DNA of 64,000 bases from Niallia sp. Man26 (GTDB lineage Bacteria > Bacillota > Bacilli > Bacillales > Cytobacillaceae), in the NCBI RefSeq assembly GCF_022049065.2, contig NZ_CP095745.1, forward strand, positions 1 to 64,000, given 5' to 3'. The translations under genes and the position numbers were made by a program. Shown piece by piece: positions 55,176 to 63,910 of the stretch. Position 1 is the first letter of the stretch. Every line of letters starts with the position of its first letter. Under the pieces are notes generated by a model. That model saw only the letters and a program-made list of their open reading frames with translations. It was not told the origin of the DNA and searched no databases.

Positions 55176-55704
55176 TCTTTCCCACCTTATTCCTTATTGA
55201 ATTTTTTTCTATACGGGGGAACCAAAATTCTAATTTACTCAAATAATTCAACCACCTTTAAAGCTACTTCTTTAGGTCTTATATCAATAGATAACATCTT
55301 TTCAATATCAAACCATAGGTACAAAAAGAGAAACAATTGAGGTATTAGGGCTAGAAGTGAAGCTCAATAAATGCATTGCAAAATATGAATTTAGGTTTAC
55401 AGTATTTTTATCATTGTGAAATTATTAATGGCATATTTGGTACAGGTGCCGGTGAAGAATTTAATGATAATAAAATTGATAGAGGAACATATCAACTTTT
55501 GCGGTAAAACAGTTCATTGATCAGAGTAAAATCATTTTTGAAAAATTAGTTACGGACAAATTTATCCAACACTAAATTTAATTGCCCAAGACGAATTAGC
55601 AAATTTCGTACTTCATCTGTCCATGGAAAACCTTATAGTAATAATCTACTTCTTCCTACTATTCACTAATTCTTATTTTAATGTAAACTATAATTATAGT
55701 TGCT
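55176..55704. other. degraded region with a NUDIX remnant; otherwise empty
   Basis: Apart from the NUDIX fossil at 55300-55503 there is no gene I can support. Confidence 0.4.
55300..55503 (+). pseudogene. NUDIX hydrolase remnant
   Basis: The plus strand gives GTKRETIEVLGLEVKLN (a Nudix-box trace of the REx2EE type), then in the next frame NMNLGLQYFYHCEIINGIFG and TGAGEEFNDNKIDRGTYQLL, typical of the end of small NUDIX proteins. Frameshifts and a missing N-terminus show it is dead. No start codon. Confidence 0.55.
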
Positions 55705-56350
55705 TTATCTGATTTTTTGTTTTCGCATCCATTGAGTAGCTACCCATTTTTCTCCTTTGATAACAGGAGCTCCACCGTGTAAAGTTAACTCATTTATCTT
55801 CATTATTATAAAAATACTCAAAATATACAGCGCTTCCTTTTTTAGGGGATATGGACAGATTTAATTTTGGGAAATAGGTTTCTCCACCTTCTTCCACATC
55901 ATTCAAATAAATAACGAGTGTGCTAATTCTATTGTTTTTAGCAGCTTTACTAGCAGAATTGAAAAAATCAAAATGTGCTTTATATTCTTGACCAGGTGTA
56001 TATTTAAGAATTTGGATACCTTCAGCATGTTCAATAGGAATACACATTATAGCGGAAATTCTTTTTTCTAATTTTTCAAGAATATCGTTTTCGTTTCCTT
56101 GGAAAAACATACTACTACTTGTTCTAATATCATTCACTTCTCCTTCTCCAGAAGAACTAATCTTAGAGCGTTTTAAATTATCTTTAGAAAATTCAATTAA
56201 TTTATTGCATTCTTGATCGCTTAAAACATTATCTAAAACAACTATTAGGGGTTCATCAAATTTAGTAACAATATTTATTTTTCTGTCATCTACAATAATG
56301 TGATCTCCACTTTGATAAAAAATAGATTCTTCATTGATACTTGTTTTCAT
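55705..56350 (-). pseudogene. 2OG-Fe(II) oxygenase (prolyl 4-hydroxylase-like), frameshifted near the C-terminus
   Basis: ATG at 56350 with AAGGAGTGAAACAA. P4Hc-type domain: LIVVLDNVLSDQECNKLIEF, IQILKYTPGQEYKAHFDFF (HxD iron ligands) and STLVIYLNDVEEGGETYFPK. The frame ends at 55790 after FYNNEDK. The distal part, ELTLHGGAPVIKGEKWVATQ then WMRKQKIR and stop 55705, lies one base out of frame and carries the second iron-binding His (LHGG) and the Lys/Arg that binds 2-oxoglutarate. The truncated product would lack a complete active site. Confidence 0.85.
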
Positions 56351-56537
56351 TTGTTTCACTCCTTATAATTTATTTCAAAAAATCTTACCGTAGCTAAACA
56401 ACGTCTCGTTTATAAAGTACCATAAAAAACAAATTATTCCTATCTTAATCAATAACCACCATCTTTACGAAATTAATCAAATAAAAAAGATATGATATAG
56501 GTTTGCGGATACAATTATTCGGTTCGTTACCCCCTAA

Positions 56538-56645
56538 ATAAGCGTTAATCCTTCTTAGAATGAAATTGAAATTAACAAAAATTGCGTCTAACCCCTTATA
56601 TACCAAGTTATTAGACGCATTTTCAACTGAAATTATTATCGTTAA
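56538..56645 (+). repeat. dispersed palindromic repeat, copy C
   Basis: Starts AAGCGTTAATCCTTCTTAGA, contains GCGTCTAACCCCTTATATAC with the pairing TTAGACGC, and ends ATTATCGTTAAT. It is the most complete uninterrupted copy in the window. Confidence 0.7.
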
Positions 56646-56658
56646 TAATAACAAGAAA

Positions 56659-56988
56659 TTATTCAAGCGAAAAAGGAGTCGAAATATTTCGACTCCTTTT
56701 TCGCTTAATTTTTAAACATTTATTATTGTAAAGCCTTAAGAAACCACCATCAATAGTATAGGAAGATGAAGTAATGTAAGAAGATCCATCAGATAATACA
56801 AATGCTATGACACTAGCTACTTCTTCAGGTTCCCCATATCGTTTCTTTGTAACAGCATCATTTTCACCTGGATTAACAGTGTTAACTCCTACATTATGAA
56901 TTGCTGCTTCAAGATTTGCTATCTTATTAATACTCATTACAGCACTTAGATCAATTATATAAAACCATACTTGGTGCTCCAGTAACAA
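56659..56988 (-). pseudogene. short-chain dehydrogenase/reductase, C-terminal fragment
   Basis: VNPGENDAVTKKRYGEPEEV then ASVIAFVLSDGSSYITSSSY and TIDGG are the C-terminal third of an SDR. The Rossmann glycine motif and catalytic YxxxK are gone; the part in front (MSINKIANLEAAIHNVGVNT) shows internal deletions. A tail of basic residues after the usual TIDGG end is out-of-family readthrough. Confidence 0.7.
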
Positions 56989-57144
56989 TAATAACTTTAT
57001 TGTTAAAATTCAATTTTAAATCTCCTTATTTATCATTCGAAATTATTGCGTTATTTCATAATCCTAATTCTTTGGTAAAGTATAAATTTATTGATTATTT
57101 CTATATACCATTCACATCAATCAGTTTACAAATCATATAATGAA

Positions 57145-59748
57145 CTATCTCTCATTTTTTAATAAATGTATTGGTCCTAATAAACCAACTGGTTCTAAAA
57201 CCATATACTGTGATAAATAATCCTGTTGTTGTCTCCCTAAATTATTGGTTACTTCAATTATAAGGTTATTCTCACCCTTTACTAATTCTTTAGATAAACT
57301 GAATACGTATGGAGGAGCAATACTTGAACCAATATACTGATCATTTACCCAAACTTCTGCCACTTCATAAACTCTTCCCAAATTCAATGCAAAATCTTCT
57401 GGACAATTTTCATCTAACTGGAAGTTAATTTCATATCGAATGGTGCCAGCAAAGGTTTCGTACTCTTTTAATTTTGCAATATCCTGTAATTCTGGTAAGT
57501 CAACAACAGAATCAAATTCAGGATAGTTTTTAGAAGAAGTAAAAGAGACTTTCCAATTACCTGAAATAGTTTTATTCGTACTGTATTCAAGTGCAGGTGG
57601 AACTAGTTCTTCACTTTCTATTAGAATAATAGATTGATATGCTTCTAAAGCTATTGAGACTACTCTTTTTCCATCTATTAATGTTTGTTTAACTGCTTCT
57701 ATCTGGTTCGAAAATCCATTATAAGCTACAACAGATTTATCAGTTGAAAGCGTGATGTTTGTTTCAATTTTCTTATAAGGATCTTCATTAAATAACATAT
57801 ACACGTTTGAATCTACATGTTGATAGTGATAAGAACGCAAATATGGTTGTTTTTCACTTGTTTTAATATCATAAATTTCATTACTAAATAATGTTTTTGC
57901 CAGATTTTTTAGAGAGACAATTTCTATGTCATTAAACTCATTCTCTTTAAATTCTGCTCCAAATTCATTTCTACTTGGTAATGCGTCAATAATGAATACC
58001 TTAATACCTGCTAACTTAAATTCCATTAATTTGTCTATTAACTTTTGAGGTAATGATTCTGCATAAGGAATCACAATAGCTTTAAAATACTCACCATTAA
58101 TAGAGTATTGGCTGCTTTCAATAACTGCTTCACATATTAAATCGATAGAAATTACATCAAAATCGATTTGATTCTGCATTAATTCACGTGCAGGCTTTTG
58201 AAAAAGCATATAATCTCCAAGCCATTCTGCTTCTGCGTGATAAAGTAACCCCGTACTAGCTATATGCTTTCCATCATTTAATAAATGACTTACTCTATTT
58301 AAATAATTAAATAAAATATGCATAAAGCGATATTGTGGATTATAGCCATCTGCATAGAAATGAGGTGGACAATCTGGATCTGGAAAAGCTTTAGCTGTAA
58401 ATGCATGAGGAACAAAATGAGTTACCCCTCTTACTAACATGTGATCCGTAATCCATTTCATTAATTTAATACCCTCTGACCATCCATATGCACCGTAAAC
58501 TTCGCACATTGTTCTGTTATGCTTCTTTGGATCCAAATGTCCTAAAGATGCACCCATTTTCGTCATTCCGTAATGAAAAAATTCCCCATCCCAACCTTTG
58601 GCTGTCATTGATTTGAATGTTCCTTTGTCCATACCAGGCATAATTTGATTTAAAACTACATCTAGTCCAGCCATATCTTGTTCCCATAAACCTCTGAAAT
58701 AATGACCAGTGCCATAACCTAATCTTGCATGAGAATTATTATCTTCAATAAGATGACCTATATATTCAATACCATGATTACGGCACCAAGTCCCAAGTGT
58801 TCCGGTAAAAACTTCACCATACAATCGGCTTACTAAATCCATATATTTATATCGAATTTGATGTTCAACACCTTCTGCCTCAATTGGAGTAAGTAAGGTT
58901 AGTTGTAAGAATTCCTCGTCTGTAAACTCCTTATCAAGACCTTCTCTCCATGGAAATACCATTTCATATCTACCAATAGATCCATCAGATCCATGCATAT
59001 TTCCAAATCTCGGTTCGTCGGAAAAGAATCCTGCGAACGCTTCCCCAAAATCATCTTTATACCTCTTAAAATGTGGCTCATACACTTCTTCAATTAAAAC
59101 CTGTACAGCCTCTGGTACTAATGGATTTAAGTATCCTTCCGTATGTTTTTCTCCACCATAAATTGTTTTGAGTAGAACAAAAACTCGCCAATCTCCTTCA
59201 GGAATATCCCAATATAAAACACCGTCTTGGACTTGTGAACTTAAATTCACCAAAGTTTGTGAATCAATGCTATTATCTCCAGTTCTCTTTGCTGCTATAA
59301 CGGCAATCACTTCATCAGGAACTGCATGCATAATTCCATCTAACGATAACTTGTTACCTGGACTTCCCCATTTTACAAGTGTGGATGCATCTTGCAGTGG
59401 ACCAACAAAATCTAACGAATGAACTTTTAGATACTGTTTCATTTTATCCGGATAATTCTTTACAATCTTGCCATTAGCAGAACCTGTCGGGAAATGAGCA
59501 TCGTCTAAAACCCAAACCTTCATATTTCGTTTTCTTGCTTCATCCATTATAATATCCATATCTCTCCACCATTTCTCCCCAACAAACTCAGGATGTGGTC
59601 TTGATTCAACACATATTGCTCGAATACCTGTATCATGGATTTTTTCAATTTGTTCTCTTAATATCGTTTCTTCTTCTCCATGCAACCATAGAAAAGGCAA
59701 AATATAGTTATCTTGATTATTATTTAATACCTCTATTAATTTTCTCAT
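57145..59748 (-). CDS. large GH106/GH2-like glycoside hydrolase
   Basis: 867 residues; AAGGACTGAATTCTT before the ATG. The N-terminal TIM-barrel-like part contains EKWWRDMDIIMDEARKRNMK and VWVLDDAHFPTGSANG, as in the GH106-type alpha-L-rhamnosidase-like group. The middle has WEQDMAGLDVVLNQIMPGMD and FVPHAFTAKAFPDPDCPPHF, and the C-terminus (about 760-865) is a jelly-roll sugar-binding domain (INFQLDENCPEDFALNLGRV ... VWVNDQYIGSSIAPPYVFSL). No signal peptide, so it acts inside the cell on imported glycosides. Divergent from an AraC gene. Assignment to GH106 is tentative. Confidence 0.68.
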   Translation of the reverse strand: MRKLIEVLNNNQDNYILPFLWLHGEEETILREQIEKIHDTGIRAICVESRPHPEFVGEKWWRDMDIIMDEARKRNMKVWVLDDAHFPTGSANGKIVKNYPDKMKQYLKVHSLDFVGPLQDASTLVKWGSPGNKLSLDGIMHAVPDEVIAVIAAKRTGDNSIDSQTLVNLSSQVQDGVLYWDIPEGDWRVFVLLKTIYGGEKHTEGYLNPLVPEAVQVLIEEVYEPHFKRYKDDFGEAFAGFFSDEPRFGNMHGSDGSIGRYEMVFPWREGLDKEFTDEEFLQLTLLTPIEAEGVEHQIRYKYMDLVSRLYGEVFTGTLGTWCRNHGIEYIGHLIEDNNSHARLGYGTGHYFRGLWEQDMAGLDVVLNQIMPGMDKGTFKSMTAKGWDGEFFHYGMTKMGASLGHLDPKKHNRTMCEVYGAYGWSEGIKLMKWITDHMLVRGVTHFVPHAFTAKAFPDPDCPPHFYADGYNPQYRFMHILFNYLNRVSHLLNDGKHIASTGLLYHAEAEWLGDYMLFQKPARELMQNQIDFDVISIDLICEAVIESSQYSINGEYFKAIVIPYAESLPQKLIDKLMEFKLAGIKVFIIDALPSRNEFGAEFKENEFNDIEIVSLKNLAKTLFSNEIYDIKTSEKQPYLRSYHYQHVDSNVYMLFNEDPYKKIETNITLSTDKSVVAYNGFSNQIEAVKQTLIDGKRVVSIALEAYQSIILIESEELVPPALEYSTNKTISGNWKVSFTSSKNYPEFDSVVDLPELQDIAKLKEYETFAGTIRYEINFQLDENCPEDFALNLGRVYEVAEVWVNDQYIGSSIAPPYVFSLSKELVKGENNLIIEVTNNLGRQQQDYLSQYMVLEPVGLLGPIHLLKNER

Positions 59749-59870
59749 AAGAATTCAGTCCTTATAATTTATTAAGTTTATTCTTCTATTTTACACTGTT
59801 GTTTGATTTAATACTTAACCATTTGACTTACCAAACTTAAGTTTCTATAATCTACTAAGAGGAGGTAAAT
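59749..59870. promoter_or_regulatory. divergent promoter region with shared motif TTACCAAACTTAA
   Basis: Lies between the glycosidase (minus) and AraC regulator (plus). TTACCAAACTTAA at 59828-59840 recurs exactly at 63032-63044 upstream of the PTS gene. A candidate operator for the local AraC protein. Confidence 0.55.
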
Positions 59871-60914
59871 ATGACTAGAGATGAGTTAAGAAAATTACTT
59901 ATACAATTATCTGAAAGTGAAATGCGTCACAAGAAAAATCCCACTTCTGGTTTAAGTATTTACGAAAAGGTCAAGAAAGTAAGATCTAACGGAGAAGAAG
60001 TTTTGCTTTTTGATTTTGACCAAGATTTATATGAAATGACTCAAAAGAATACTAAGTTTCCATATAATATAAATAACCAATATTTAAATCATCAAATTGC
60101 TATTACACAGCATTCAAGATATTCACTTATACCGACACATATCCATAATTATGTTGAAATGACTTACGTTTATAAAGGTGAGTGTAAACAAATTATTAAT
60201 GGTAAACTTCTTACTTTACAAGAAGGGGATATTTCTATATTAGATACAAATGTACCTCACTCTGTTTTAGAAACTTCTGAGAATGATATAATCATTAACT
60301 TTATTATGCTAAAATCCTTTTTCACTACTGCTTTTTTAAGTAGATTAGGTAGCACTGGTATCATATCGAATTTTCTTATCAATGCTATTTCTCAAACACA
60401 AGATCATAACCGCTTTATCGTCTTTCATACTGGAATAGAATCTATTTTCAAAGAAACAGTTGAGAATCTAATGTGTGAATACTTTGAACCTGATATTTGC
60501 TCAAAAGAAATAATAGAATCCTACATTGTCATCTTATTTAGTGAAATGCTTAGAACTTTTCAAAGAAATCAAGCAATGTTACATGGAAGCTCTTCTGAAA
60601 ATAACTTAATACAAATACTTAAATACTTAGAGGACAATTATAAAGATTGCACACTTATTTCAACAGCAAATTACTTTAATTTTCATCCCAACTATTTTAG
60701 CTCTTTTATAAAAAAATCTACCGGTCGTACATTTAAAGAATTAATTCAAATACAACGTATGACTAGGGCTTGTATTCTATTAACGAATACATCATTAACA
60801 GTGAACGAAATTGCAAATGAAGTTGGTTACCAAAATCTTGGTTTTTTTTACAAAAAATTCACTTCCTATTTCAAGCAAACTCCCAGTGAATTCCGTAAAG
60901 GGAATTTGCAATAG
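59871..60914 (+). CDS. AraC-family transcriptional regulator
   Basis: 347 residues; GAGGAGGTAAAT before the ATG. N-terminal sensor with cupin (about 85-140: HIHNYVEMTYVYKGECKQII ... EGDISILDTNVPHSV), C-terminal double HTH (about 245-345: CTLISTANYFNFHPNYFSSF and GYQNLGFFYKKFTSYFKQTP). It probably activates the divergent glycosidase gene and the PTS gene in response to the transported sugar. The cupin keeps a His-rich face typical of sugar binding. Followed by a bidirectional terminator shared with the PTS gene. Confidence 0.88.
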   Translation: MTRDELRKLLIQLSESEMRHKKNPTSGLSIYEKVKKVRSNGEEVLLFDFDQDLYEMTQKNTKFPYNINNQYLNHQIAITQHSRYSLIPTHIHNYVEMTYVYKGECKQIINGKLLTLQEGDISILDTNVPHSVLETSENDIIINFIMLKSFFTTAFLSRLGSTGIISNFLINAISQTQDHNRFIVFHTGIESIFKETVENLMCEYFEPDICSKEIIESYIVILFSEMLRTFQRNQAMLHGSSSENNLIQILKYLEDNYKDCTLISTANYFNFHPNYFSSFIKKSTGRTFKELIQIQRMTRACILLTNTSLTVNEIANEVGYQNLGFFYKKFTSYFKQTPSEFRKGNLQ

Positions 60915-60951
60915 ATAAAGCCCTGTTAGTACTACCAACAGGGCTTTATCT
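60913..60951. terminator. bidirectional terminator between AraC and PTS genes
   Basis: 15-bp perfect arms AGATAAAGCCCTGTT and AACAGGGCTTTATCT around a 9-nt loop. It serves both convergent genes. Confidence 0.9.
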
Positions 60952-60963
60952 TTACTTGTAAGT

Positions 60964-62823
60964 TTAATTAATTGTCATAACTAATTTCCCGGATTCCATA
61001 TTTATACTTTGATCAAACTTTAAATCTAAAGATTCATAGTCTTGTGTATTAGTTACAATAATAGGTGTGGTTGTGTCATAATTTTCACGTTTAATCCATT
61101 CCCAATCTACTTCTGCAATTAACTGGCCTTTTTTAATTCGATCATTTTCTTTTATTTTAATATCGAATGGAGCACCTTTCAGTTCCACCGTATCAATTCC
61201 CATATGAATAAGTAATTCTACTCCATCGTCCGAAATTAGACCAATTGCATGCTTCGTATTGAAAACGGATAAAACATTCCCATCAAAAGGTGCATAAACA
61301 TTCTTGTCTTCTGGGATAATGGCAAAACCTGATCCCATAGAACCACTAGAAAATACCTCATCTTTCACTTCCCCAATCGGAATAATAGTACCTTGAATGG
61401 AAGTATAAATAGCCTTATCTTCCACTTTATTAGTTTGAACTTTCTTTGCATTTTTATTTTTAATATTAGTATCTTTAAATCCGAAAAGATACGTTAAGAT
61501 TGCCGTTCCAATTAAAGCTACTAAAGATGCTATGATAAAAGCGTAAAAACTAGAGTCGACACCTTCTGGATTGATAAATAGTGGAGCTGAAAATAGTGCA
61601 CTTGCTCCAAAACCAAACATCTTAGCACCCATTACAGCGGTTATACCACCACCTATTGCACCTGCAATTCCAGCCATTACAAACACTCTTTTGTATGCTA
61701 GGGATACACCATAAATAGCTGGCTCTGTAACCCCTAAGAGAGCAGAAACAGTCGCTGATCCTGATATTCCTTTTAAAGATTGATTTCTTGTTTTTAAGAA
61801 AACTCCCAATGCCGCACCAGCTTGAGCAAAGATAGTCACATTTAAAATTGCATTCACTGGGTCTGAACCTAACGTAGTTATATTATTGATTAATACTGGA
61901 ATAAAGGCATAATGCAAACCAAAAATAACAATAACTTGCCATAATCCGCCTAAGAGTATCCCAGCAATAATTGGTGCAAAATCATATATACCCATTGTAA
62001 CGCTAGCAAGTAGTTGGCTAAATTCTGTTAGCAGAGGACCAACTGCTAAGAAAGTAACAGTACCTGTAATAAATATAGTAATCAATGGAACAAATATTAA
62101 CTTAATTGAAGGAACTAATCTTTGTTCTAACCATCTTTCTATTATAGCTGCTAACCATGCTGCAAAAATAACTGGAAACAGGGATGATGTATAGCTGGCT
62201 AATATAACTGGAATCTTAAAGAACGATAAAGCTTCACCAGCTTGATATGCTGCAACAATTGCTGGATATACTAATGCTCCTCCAATTGCAGCTGGAATGT
62301 ATGGGTTTCCTTTAAATTTACGACCTGCTGAAAATCCTACAATAATTGGTAAGAAGTAAAAAATACTATCCCCTAAAGCGTTTAAAAGAATATAAGTTCC
62401 ATTTGTAGTTTCCATTAAATCTAGTGCTGTTGCTGCACCTAATAATCCTTTAATAATACCTCCCGCAGCCATTGTACCGATAATTGGTGTGATAATACCT
62501 ATGATAATATCAATTAAGCGGTTAAATGCATTCTTTTTCACAGGATCTTGCGCTTGTCTTTCTTCTGATAAGAATGAATCTCCTAGTATATTGCCTACTT
62601 CTTTATATACCTCTTTTACTTTATTTCCAATGATAACTTGGTACTGTCCTCCACTAACGACAACTGTTAGGACTCCATCTAAATCTTTTATAGCTTCCGT
62701 ATCAGCAATTGCATTATCTTTCAAGGTAAATCTTAGTCGAGTAACACAATGAACGACATTATTAACATTATTTTTTCCACCAATTAAGCGAATAACTTCA
62801 GTAGCTAACTGATGTTTCTCCAT
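60964..62823 (-). CDS. PTS beta-glucoside-type permease, EIIBCA
   Basis: 619 residues; AAGGAGGAGTTCCT before the ATG. Order B-C-A: EIIB (about 1-80, phosphocysteine Cys26 in VHCVTRLRF), EIIC (about 105-450, VSALLGVTEPAIYGVSLAYK), EIIA-Glc type (about 470-600, phosphohistidine His540 in LLIHMGIDTVEL). This is the canonical BglF/BglP layout. Forms a catabolic set with the adjacent AraC and glycosidase genes; two cre-like sites and the TTACCAAACTTAA motif lie upstream. Confidence 0.92.
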   Translation of the reverse strand: MEKHQLATEVIRLIGGKNNVNNVVHCVTRLRFTLKDNAIADTEAIKDLDGVLTVVVSGGQYQVIIGNKVKEVYKEVGNILGDSFLSEERQAQDPVKKNAFNRLIDIIIGIITPIIGTMAAGGIIKGLLGAATALDLMETTNGTYILLNALGDSIFYFLPIIVGFSAGRKFKGNPYIPAAIGGALVYPAIVAAYQAGEALSFFKIPVILASYTSSLFPVIFAAWLAAIIERWLEQRLVPSIKLIFVPLITIFITGTVTFLAVGPLLTEFSQLLASVTMGIYDFAPIIAGILLGGLWQVIVIFGLHYAFIPVLINNITTLGSDPVNAILNVTIFAQAGAALGVFLKTRNQSLKGISGSATVSALLGVTEPAIYGVSLAYKRVFVMAGIAGAIGGGITAVMGAKMFGFGASALFSAPLFINPEGVDSSFYAFIIASLVALIGTAILTYLFGFKDTNIKNKNAKKVQTNKVEDKAIYTSIQGTIIPIGEVKDEVFSSGSMGSGFAIIPEDKNVYAPFDGNVLSVFNTKHAIGLISDDGVELLIHMGIDTVELKGAPFDIKIKENDRIKKGQLIAEVDWEWIKRENYDTTTPIIVTNTQDYESLDLKFDQSINMESGKLVMTIN

Positions 62824-63142
62824 AGGAACTCCTCCTTAAAATCTTTATCCTCATTCACATCTGATAAGAACTCCCTTACTAGTAAGAAAAACCATTTTTA
62901 AGCGTTTTCATTTTTCAAAAAAATAATTCTACAAATACAAATACTTGTATTCTTTTTAAAGTTATAAGCTTATGAATGTATTTTAGCAATAATACATTTT
63001 TAAAAATACCTCTATTTCTTAATCACTTTAGTTACCAAACTTAACATGTATTATAGCGCTTGCAAACATTATAAGAAAACAAAAGGAAGAGTCTTAAAAA
63101 ACGATACTCTATTCTTTTGTTTTCATTATAAATAAATTTAAT
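62824..63142. promoter_or_regulatory. PTS upstream region with two cre-like sites and AraC-type motif
   Basis: Cre-like site 1 is at 62897-62911 (minus-strand ATGAAAACGCTTAAA) and site 2 at 63051-63065 (TTGCAAGCGCTATAA), each one base off the consensus. TTACCAAACTTAA lies at 63032-63044, just before site 2. This arrangement suggests combined AraC activation and CcpA repression. No gene. Confidence 0.6.
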
Positions 63143-63272
63143 TTATAATTTCACAGTAAAATTTAGTATTCCTGCTCTTGGTTTTACATTAAATGCTTTT
63201 GCAAGATCTAACAATTGTTGGTCACTAATCGTTTGTTTTTTTCCACCTTGAGCACAAACTATAGTGTAAACC
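63143..63272 (-). pseudogene. C-terminal fragment of an unknown protein
   Basis: Minus strand reads VYTIVCAQGGKKQTISDQQL then LDLAKAFNVKPRAGILNFTV and KL, stop at 63143. No start codon follows upstream before the frame meets the ferritin fragment at about 63272, where both genes are cut. Family not recognised. Confidence 0.45.
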
Positions 63273-63659
63273 TGGTTACGATTGCAATCAGATGAGGAAA
63301 GAACTCACATGCTTAAATTAGTGGATTTTGTTGTTGATCGTGATGGTACAGTCCAGCTAACTAACCTTCCCGCTCCACCAAGTGACTTCGGTACTCCCTT
63401 AGAGACTTTTCAAAAGGTATTAGAACATGAACAGTTTGTGACAAACTCTTACCGTAAAGCTTTTAATTATGTTAATCAAGTAGACCCACAAGCTGCTGTA
63501 ATTGTTCAAGATTTTTTAAGAGAGCAGATTGATGAAGAAGCACAAGCTAAAACGATTACTGATCGCCTTAATCTTGTTCAGAATAATCCTTCTGCGTTGT
63601 TACTCGTAGATCAAGAACTAGGAGCTAGAACAACTCCTGCTGCTCCTGCTGCAGGTTAA
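63273..63659 (+). pseudogene. ferritin-like protein, N-terminal half missing
   Basis: From about 63273: LRLQSDEERTHMLKLVDFVV then DRDGTVQLTNLPAPPSDFGT, corresponding to the middle ferritin helix with an EExxH-like iron motif and the following loop. It continues through EHEQFVTNSYRKAFNYVNQV to SALLLVDQELGAR and an Ala/Pro-rich tail. Full ferritins have about 165-175 residues; helices A and most of B are absent. Possible starts are TTG 63282 or ATG 63309. It may yield a stable fragment but not a working 24-mer cage. Confidence 0.78.
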
Positions 63660-63910
63660 TTATACTTAGCTACTCCATAATGGTGACTCTCTCTCCTATA
63701 GAAAGGTCTATAGGAGAGATTTCTGACATGACATACCCTTGATTTGCAATTTCATTAATTTAAAAGGTACCTGAAAGTAACCAACTCCTAGGTCTTCTAA
63801 TTATATAGACCAATAAAAATTAACCGCTAATTCAATAGAATTAATTTTAAACAACTTTAGCTCCATAAAAAATCTATGTATAAAATTGAATATTCGTTTC
63901 CTGAGTATTT

